A DNA stretch of 64,000 nucleotides, from contig JAAWDH010000048.1 of the NCBI GenBank assembly GCA_022793675.1, positions 27,339 through 91,338 on the forward strand, written 5' to 3'. The position numbers were made by a program, and so were the translations under genes. Position 1 is the first letter of the stretch; the number at the start of each line of letters is the position of its first letter. Of the stretch, positions 59,128 through 64,000 are shown one piece after another. The notes under the pieces were generated by a model. That model was not told where the DNA came from. It saw nothing but the letters and a program-made list of their open reading frames with translations, and ran no database searches. Origin of the DNA: Oscillospiraceae bacterium. GTDB lineage: Bacteria; Bacillota; Clostridia; Oscillospirales; Ruminococcaceae.

Positions 59128-60285
59128 TCAAAAAGTCGGATTGAGTGGCAATGTTTTATGTGCATTATGCACATTGTCTAAGAGCTGTGTTTCAGAAATT
59201 GCCGTGCACAGGTCTTGGAGTATCTTCTGAAGAGCATTCATGTTTGCTTTATCCAGAAATACACAAAGGTCTATGTACTGATTTTTGGGGGAGCTTCGGA
59301 CGTGCCTTCTGCTTTCTGCTTCCTGCCTCCCTGGCAGGTCTGTCAGGAAAGTGCGCAGCTTATTTTCGCTCCAGCTCTCTCCTAGTTGAGAAAGAAGATT
59401 CGGGATGGTAAAGCTTATGGTACACACGTAACCGGCTTTTATCCAGTAGGCAGCTACTTCAAACAACTTCTGGTTTTGCAGCTTTGCGCTGTACGATGGG
59501 CAGCTTCCGCCTCGGCCAAAAGCGCATACCATGCCAATGCTTTCGGCGTATTTCCAGATATCTTCAGCAGCAGGAATAACTGATGCAAGCTCATGTTCAC
59601 GCAGGTAGTTTTTGAAATCGCTTTGATTCCACGTTCGGAAACCTTGCTTGTATGACGCCGATTTTTTAGTCAGGCTGTTCCCGACAATGCAGGAAGACAG
59701 CAGCGCTGCATCTGCCGTTTTATATTCCCGTATCTCCACTCCGTATACTTCGATCTGGCTCATGCTGCGGTCCATGAACTCGATCAGAACCCGCAGTGAG
59801 TCGGGGATTTTGTCGGCAGCAAAAACCAGCCTCATTCGCTCGGCCTTCAGGTTGGCAGACACCGTGTCCCAAAACTCGTCGGCGTCTATCTCTTCGACGA
59901 TTTCCGGCGGGTTGTTTTTTTGGAACATCTCTCTCAGCTCATCGACGTTCCAAAAAGCCGCCCGGCAGGCATAATCGAGCATCTGGCCTGCAACCTCTCT
60001 TCGTATCCGGGTATCACTGCTTCGCTTGACCTCCACCAGCACCGGAACGCCATCCTCTCCCACAAGAAGATGGTCAAGGGAAAAACAGGAAGAGCCGTCT
60101 TCGCTTTCGGCGACGCCCATTTCTCGCTGAATCAAAAATAGCCGACAGTCCTTTTCATTCCAGGCTCTGGCCAGAAGATGCGGGTTTTCCGCCAGTATTT
60201 TCTGTAGACGATCCTCCGTTTCATAGGTTTGTTCGTTCATTTCAACAGCAGTTCCGCTGCGCATAAAAAATAGTCGATTGTCCAT
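59128..60285 (-). CDS. PD-(D/E)XK-like nuclease, prophage cargo
   Basis: A 385-residue protein on the opposite strand to all late-early phage genes. The first 110 residues look like a PD-(D/E)XK fold: E25 in a helix followed by N-P-H-L-L, Asp71 (L-D-H-L-L-V) and Glu85-Val-Lys87 (V-E-V-K-R), then R-x5-G-Q-M-L-D-Y-A. It may be a restriction-like or repair nuclease, as in DUF91/NucS-like proteins. The rest is helical. It has its own promoter and a bidirectional terminator, the usual build of a moron or anti-phage cargo gene. Function is inferred from fold pattern only. Confidence 0.6.
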   Translation of the reverse strand: MDNRLFFMRSGTAVEMNEQTYETEDRLQKILAENPHLLARAWNEKDCRLFLIQREMGVAESEDGSSCFSLDHLLVGEDGVPVLVEVKRSSDTRIRREVAGQMLDYACRAAFWNVDELREMFQKNNPPEIVEEIDADEFWDTVSANLKAERMRLVFAADKIPDSLRVLIEFMDRSMSQIEVYGVEIREYKTADAALLSSCIVGNSLTKKSASYKQGFRTWNQSDFKNYLREHELASVIPAAEDIWKYAESIGMVCAFGRGGSCPSYSAKLQNQKLFEVAAYWIKAGYVCTISFTIPNLLSQLGESWSENKLRTFLTDLPGRQEAESRRHVRSSPKNQYIDLCVFLDKANMNALQKILQDLCTAISETQLLDNVHNAHKTLPLNPTF

Positions 60286-60303
60286 GCAATCACCTCCGTT
60301 TTC

Positions 60304-60332
60304 ATTATACCTGACCGTCCTTGAAACTGCAA
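60304..60332 (-). promoter_or_regulatory. Promoter of the minus-strand nuclease-like gene
   Basis: Minus strand TTGCAG (plus 60327-60332), 17-nt spacer, TATAAT (plus 60304-60309); GGAGGTGATT follows just before the start codon. Confidence 0.78.
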
Positions 60333-60361
60333 GCCATTATTTGAAAAGCAGGTGCCTTGTT

Positions 60362-60985
60362 ATGAGTGAAAAACGTATCGAAATATGCCGAGTCAAGGCA
60401 GGAGATCTGAAAACAGGCTTCGGCAATCCAAGAAAAGTGCTCAAGAAAAAGCTGGATGAGCTGGAACAGAGCTTTGATTTATTCGGCGACTTCGGCATCT
60501 ATCTGATTGACGAAGAGAATAACGTCATTGCGGGCAACCAGCGTCTGAAAGTTGTCCTTAGAAAATATGGCCCAGACACAGAGCTGGACTGCAAACGGCT
60601 TATTGGCTATTCTCAGGCTGAGCTGCGGGCCATCAATATTAAAGACAACACCCACGCCGGCGAGTGGGATCTGGATCTGCTGGCTGACTGGACAGCCGAT
60701 CTCACCCTTGATCTGGGCATTGACCCCAAAGAAGCAAAAAAGCGCCCGGAAGAAATGACCGTTCAGGATATGGAGCTGATTCGTTATGAAAAGTATGATT
60801 ACGTGCTTATCGTCTGCCGCAATGAGATCGATTATAAGAACCTTCAGCGGGCGCTTGGACTGGAGAAACGCAAGATGATTGTCTCCCAGAAGCGCAAAAT
60901 TCAGGCAAGAGCTATTTGGTTCGATGATATCAAGGCTCAGATTATCAGCAAAGACGAGATACCCAAAGAGGAGGAAGAACAGTGA
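60362..60985 (+). CDS. ParB-like nuclease-domain protein
   Basis: A 207-residue protein with a ParB N-terminal-type domain: N-P-R-K near 23-26, D-E-E-N-N-V-I-A-G-N-Q-R near 51-62 (G-x-x-R type) and A-I-N-I-K-D-N near 90-96. Such domains in phages often accompany DNA-modifying enzymes. ATG 60362 is chosen by its homology start; the upstream frame to 60278 is not supported. Its stop overlaps the next start by 4 nt (GTGA). It is the first of three overlapping genes. Confidence 0.82.
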   Translation: MSEKRIEICRVKAGDLKTGFGNPRKVLKKKLDELEQSFDLFGDFGIYLIDEENNVIAGNQRLKVVLRKYGPDTELDCKRLIGYSQAELRAINIKDNTHAGEWDLDLLADWTADLTLDLGIDPKEAKKRPEEMTVQDMELIRYEKYDYVLIVCRNEIDYKNLQRALGLEKRKMIVSQKRKIQARAIWFDDIKAQIISKDEIPKEEEEQ

Positions 60986-62004
60986 AAGTGATCATTACCG
61001 GCTGCGGCCGGCACAGCAAGAACTTGGTTCAGTCTCTCAAGCATAATGCGGACGGCAGGGAGGTTGAGGTCATCGGCATCAACAACAGCCCTGTTAATAT
61101 CCTGCGTTCCGAGGTGGACAAGGCCATTATCGCTCCGTCTATTACGGACCCGAGCTACATCGACTGGCTTTTGGCACTTTGTACCAGCGAGCAGGTCGAT
61201 GTCATCCTTCCGTATATTACGGCGGAGCTGCCCATTCTGGCGGCTAATCGCGAGAAACTGGAGTCAAGCGGCACGAAAGTGTCTGTAGCTTCTGAGGGCG
61301 CTTTGCAGATTGCCAACGATAAGTTGGAATTGGCCCGGCTGTTTCCTGAATATATGCCATGCCAGACGGCGGTTCATTCATCTGAAGAAATCCGCTGCTT
61401 TGCCAAGCATATGGGCTATTGGAGCGGAACTCAGCTATGCTGCAAACTGGCCGACAAGTGCGGCGGAACCGGCTTTGCAATTTTGGATGAGAAACGATAT
61501 TTGGACATCGGCTCCTTCGGTAAAATCGGCGTAAACCGTTATCTCAGCATTGACCAGCTCTGCGAGATTGCCGATAAGGTGAACGCCGACATCATCCTTC
61601 AGGAATATGTACCCGGAACAGATTACAGCGTCTGTGTTTTGGCTGATCATGGTAAAGTTGAGCTTTGCTGCGGTTTTGCTGGTTATGCGATGGAGTATGG
61701 CGCTGTCACTCAGGGAGAGATTCTCAAAAACGACCAGGCGTATGCCATTGCAGTTGATCTTACGTCGAGGCTGAACCTTGACGGCAACGCTTGCTTTGAC
61801 TTTATTATTCGGGCGGATGGCAGTCCGGTTCTGCTGGAATGCAATCCCCGCATCAGTGCTACTGTTCCTTTTATCGCCGAAGCTGGCGCCGATCTGGTAT
61901 ACCTGCGCTGCAAGCAGCTTCTTGGCGAGCCTATTGACACAAACATCTCCTTCGATTACGGACTGAAAATGGTGAAATACTATGACGCCTGCTACTATCA
62001 CTGA
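60982..62004 (+). CDS. ATP-grasp ligase
   Basis: A 340-residue ATP-grasp protein of the carbamoyl-phosphate-synthetase-like type. The N-terminal Rossmann-like part starts V-I-I-T-G-C-G-R-H near 3-11. The ATP-binding part includes K-L-A-D-K-C-G-G-T-G near 154-163, and the metal-binding L-L-E-C-N-P-R-I near 296-303. These enzymes join a carboxylate to an amine or other nucleophile using ATP. The substrate is not known. GTG 60982 overlaps the ParB-like gene by 4 nt, and its end overlaps the next gene by 23 nt. Confidence 0.85.
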   Translation: MKVIITGCGRHSKNLVQSLKHNADGREVEVIGINNSPVNILRSEVDKAIIAPSITDPSYIDWLLALCTSEQVDVILPYITAELPILAANREKLESSGTKVSVASEGALQIANDKLELARLFPEYMPCQTAVHSSEEIRCFAKHMGYWSGTQLCCKLADKCGGTGFAILDEKRYLDIGSFGKIGVNRYLSIDQLCEIADKVNADIILQEYVPGTDYSVCVLADHGKVELCCGFAGYAMEYGAVTQGEILKNDQAYAIAVDLTSRLNLDGNACFDFIIRADGSPVLLECNPRISATVPFIAEAGADLVYLRCKQLLGEPIDTNISFDYGLKMVKYYDACYYH

Positions 62005-62530
62005 AAAGCCAGAGCATTTTGGTATTTACTGTATGTCCATCAACCGATGGAATGCCATCATGACCAAGAATCTGTTTGAGTACTGCACTTATGTTGTCAG
62101 GGAGGAACAGGCAGATAAATACCGCGAGGCCGGCATTGACGACCTGCTTGTTATTCCAGCCGGAGCAGTCCATAATTTTATGACCACCTTCTACTGGATA
62201 ATCGAGAACACGCCGGAAGAAGTCATCTGCATCGTAGACGACGACATACCTGAAGAAATCAAGGAATTTGATTTCAGCGAGCTTCATGCTGAATGCGAGA
62301 TACCTGAATGGGTCTATGATTGCCATACTCACCAGGGGAAAGCGATGGGCAAGACTAAGATTGAAATGATTCGAGATGAACAGGCAGCACTTCAGCCTCT
62401 TCAGCTCAGTTTGTTTGACGACGGCGATTGGAGCCAGTTTGTAGAGCCTAAGCGAGCTGAAGGGAATATGAGTGCCCGAGAAGAAGCCGTGTATAAGCCT
62501 TTTGCCGCCAGGCGCAAACGCTACTATTGA
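61982..62530 (+). CDS. GT-A-like glycosyltransferase, short or chimeric
   Basis: A 182-residue protein. Residues 12-90 look like the first half of a GT-A glycosyltransferase: a Rossmann start (I-Y-C-M-S-I-N-R), V-V-R-E-E-Q, V-I-P-A-G and the metal motif V-D-D-D-I near 85-89. The second half expected for a complete enzyme is missing. The remaining 90 residues (H-T-H-Q-G-K-A-M-G-K-T near 115-125, then S-L-F-D-D-G-D-W) resemble a tail motif I associate with an AAA+ protein of mobile elements. So the gene may be a fusion left by a deletion. It overlaps the ATP-grasp gene by 23 nt. Confidence 0.55.
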   Translation: MTPATITEKPEHFGIYCMSINRWNAIMTKNLFEYCTYVVREEQADKYREAGIDDLLVIPAGAVHNFMTTFYWIIENTPEEVICIVDDDIPEEIKEFDFSELHAECEIPEWVYDCHTHQGKAMGKTKIEMIRDEQAALQPLQLSLFDDGDWSQFVEPKRAEGNMSAREEAVYKPFAARRKRYY

Positions 62531-62550
62531 TTTAGGAAGGAGCGATTTTC

Positions 62551-62778
62551 ATGATTAAGAAAACAGACATCGTTCGAGAAGCAGTCGCCAGCGGTGACAT
62601 GAAGAAAGCGCTATCCATAGCAAAGGGGTTTCGTCTTGGAATCAGCAAGGAGCAGCAGAGCGTTATTGCCAGAGCATACGAATGCCTGGTGCATCCTGAC
62701 TTCTACCTTTCCATTGGTACAGACCTTTCTAAAGCTATTCAGGAAGGCATCTCGGTTGTGACAGCGATGTACGGATAA
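62551..62778 (+). CDS. Small phage protein (75 residues)
   Basis: A 75-residue helical protein, with A-L-S-I-A-K-G-F-R-L-G near 20-30. Frames of this type are common just upstream of terminase genes in phages. No known domain. AAGGAGCG precedes ATG 62551. Confidence 0.65.
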   Translation: MIKKTDIVREAVASGDMKKALSIAKGFRLGISKEQQSVIARAYECLVHPDFYLSIGTDLSKAIQEGISVVTAMYG

Positions 62779-62811
62779 TTCCTACACATTGTTCCTTAAA
62801 GGTTCTTTCTC

Positions 62812-62843
62812 AAAGGTTCTCTGTTGTTTAGCAGGGAACCTTT
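62812..62843 (+). terminator. Hairpin before the terminase genes
   Basis: A 12-bp stem (62812-62823 with 62832-62843, one G-U) followed by T residues. The arm sequence AAAGGTTCT also occurs as a direct repeat at 62798-62806. Confidence 0.7.
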
Positions 62844-62869
62844 TCATTTGCATAAAGAGAGGTGGTGGT

Positions 62870-63349
62870 TTGGCTAATCCAAAGGGTAATCTGGATAATT
62901 TACAACCGGTCTCAAGCAAAGAAGAAGCAAAAAAGCGAGGTTCTGCCGGAGGCAAAAAAAGCGGAGAAGCCAGACGGCGGAAAAGAGATGCCAGACAGGC
63001 CATTTCTTTGCTTCTGAATATGGCAGCATCGGGTAAGCTGGAAGAAAACCTTGCTCAGCTTGGCTTTGATGCAGACGACCGCACCAATATGAATGCGCTG
63101 ATGGCTCGGATGTTTACTAAAGCCATGTCTGGAGACGTGGCAGCGTTTAAGGCGCTGATGGACTATGGCGGTTATCACCCTGACCAAAAGCTTAAAGATC
63201 GGGAGCGGCGTGCGCATATTTCGGCAATGGAGGCATCAGCAAAAGACACGGGAATAGCTGCTCTTGGCGATGATGCTGCGTCTGATGACGAATCTGTCGA
63301 AGACACCATCATCTATCTGCCGGAAAATGGAAGGGAGGGCCAGCAGTGA
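62870..63349 (+). CDS. Terminase small subunit (putative)
   Basis: A 159-residue protein with a basic, helix-rich N-terminus (K-K-R-G-S-A-G-G-K-K-S-G-E-A-R-R-R-K-R near 21-39) and a central M-N-A-L-M-A-R-M-F block near 79-87, as in small terminase subunits or their DNA-binding partners. It probably binds the pac/cos region. The start is TTG 62870 behind GAGAGGTGG; upstream in-frame codons offer nothing better. Overlap of 4 nt (GTGA) with the large subunit supports the call. Confidence 0.68.
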   Translation: MANPKGNLDNLQPVSSKEEAKKRGSAGGKKSGEARRRKRDARQAISLLLNMAASGKLEENLAQLGFDADDRTNMNALMARMFTKAMSGDVAAFKALMDYGGYHPDQKLKDRERRAHISAMEASAKDTGIAALGDDAASDDESVEDTIIYLPENGREGQQ

Positions 63350-64000
63350 AGTCATCAAGGATACTAAAACCTCAGCCAGGGCCGCAGGAGCAGTTTCTGT
63401 CCTCTCCGGCAGATATTGTGGTTTATGGCGGAGCGGCCGGCGGCGGGAAGACTTATGGATTGCTGCTGTCAGCCCTTCGGTACAAAAATGTTCGCGGCTA
63501 CAACTGCACTGTGTTCCGAAAGACCTATAAGCAGGTGTTTTCTCCCGGCGGCTTATGGGATGAAACTTTGGATATGTACCACGGAATACGCGGCGCCCGC
63601 GCCAGAATTTCCAACGGCGAGTGGCAGTTTCGGGATACGCAGGGAAGGGTTTTGTCCAAGGTGTTGTTTAAGCATATCGGCAGCGATGCTGAGCTTTACG
63701 ACTATCAGGGCAGTCAGATCTGCGGTCTTTGCTTTGATGAGCTTACCCATTTCAGCGAGCATCAGTTTTTCTATATGCTTTCCAGAAACCGGTCGGTCTG
63801 CGGCGTAAAGCCCTATGTACGGGCTACCTGCAATCCTGACGCTGACAGCTGGGTTGCAGGATTTATCGAATGGTGGATAGATGCTGACAGCGGCTATCCG
63901 ATTCCTGAGCGCAGCGGTCAGATCAGGTGGATGCTGCGCCGGAACAATACCATTTATTGGGCTGACCGCAAAGATGAGCTGATTGAGCAGTTCCATCTCA
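63346..64000 (+). CDS. Terminase large subunit (partial, cut by window end)
   Basis: The first 218 residues are visible. Walker A is G-G-A-A-G-G-G-K-T near 30-38 and Walker B region L-C-F-D-E-L-T near 126-132, with R-A-T-C-N-P near 159-164 as the coupling motif. This is the packaging motor ATPase with a nuclease domain expected further right. GTG 63346 overlaps the preceding gene by 4 nt. The sequence runs beyond the window. Confidence 0.92.
   Translation, partial: MKSSRILKPQPGPQEQFLSSPADIVVYGGAAGGGKTYGLLLSALRYKNVRGYNCTVFRKTYKQVFSPGGLWDETLDMYHGIRGARARISNGEWQFRDTQGRVLSKVLFKHIGSDAELYDYQGSQICGLCFDELTHFSEHQFFYMLSRNRSVCGVKPYVRATCNPDADSWVAGFIEWWIDADSGYPIPERSGQIRWMLRRNNTIYWADRKDELIEQFHL

Larger units (their letters stand above)
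50560..64000. mobile_element. Prophage (left part; right end outside window)
   Basis: From just after queA the genes change to phage type: recombinase remnant, CI/Cro-like switch, recombination and replication block, regulator, cargo gene, modification-like cassette and terminase. The DNA is visibly more A+T-rich than the host part. No attL can be proven. The early module order is that of temperate siphophages of Firmicutes. Head, tail and lysis genes would lie to the right. Confidence 0.88.

Noticed and set aside
62789..62869. Longer N-terminus for the terminase small subunit
   Set aside because: The extra codons cover the terminator hairpin at 62812-62843 and there is no ribosome site; TTG 62870 has one.

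Overview
The window looks like a chromosomal segment of a Gram-positive, endospore-forming Clostridia bacterium, probably of the Oscillospiraceae/Ruminococcaceae kind. The grounds are strong AGGAGG ribosome binding sites, sigma-A promoters with 17-nt spacers, the Clostridia-type gene sets (hemZ, yabP/yabQ/divIC/S1 protein, a SpoVB-like flippase, a SpoT-like RelA) and fairly G+C-rich coding DNA. No rRNA, tRNA or CRISPR array was found. The species cannot be fixed from sequence alone.

Region by region: 1-8.7 kb carries a metallophosphoesterase, the protein quality-control set tig-clpP-clpX, a divergent type IIA topoisomerase B subunit and glutamine-dependent nadE. 8.8-11.8 kb is a leftward PadR / DUF1700 / DUF4097 envelope operon with a palindromic operator over its promoter. 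11.9-16.3 kb is an aryl-acid operon (paaK, iorA, iorB, ACT protein), followed by an Imm70-like protein, a methyltransferase and a hypothetical protein, then gltX on the other strand. 20.0-22.5 kb is an ABC exporter plus GNAT acetyltransferase, preceded by a 15-codon leader peptide and a terminator-like hairpin: a likely attenuation-controlled resistance module. 22.5-25.0 kb has araB-araD without araA. 25.0-26.7 kb is a second PadR operon, with DUF2812. 26.8-42.9 kb is housekeeping: HD hydrolase, recJ, relA, VOC protein, dtd, MBL hydrolase, hemZ, a uridine-kinase-like protein, a zinc-ribbon protein, a flippase, mazG, hup, rqcP, yabP, yabQ, divIC and an S1 protein. A compact three-way-junction RNA lies between hup and rqcP. 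43.0-50.5 kb has pncB, an A+T-rich island of secreted, lipoprotein and unknown genes, and divergent tgt/queA.

From about 50.56 kb to the right edge lies the early half of a prophage. It has a C-terminal remnant of a serine recombinase, a divergent CI/Cro-like switch, a recombination block (a nuclease broken by an in-frame TGA, then a Bet/RecT annealase), a replisome organizer, a DnaC-like loader, an orphan PemK/MazF, an ArpU-like regulator, a minus-strand PD-(D/E)XK-like gene with its own promoter and terminator, an overlapping ParB-like / ATP-grasp / GT-A-like cassette, and terminase small and large subunits (the latter cut by the window end). Truncated recombinase, nonsense codon and an apparently chimeric glycosyltransferase-like gene suggest a partly decayed prophage.

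A family of roughly 90-110 bp intergenic repeats occurs five times in the host part, in both orientations. In the three plus-oriented copies the right end lies close upstream of the -35 box of the following gene. The most interesting candidates are the ParB/ATP-grasp/GT cassette, the leader-peptide attenuator of the ABC exporter, the dispersed repeat and the hup-rqcP structured RNA. All are read from sequence alone; no search or folding program was run.
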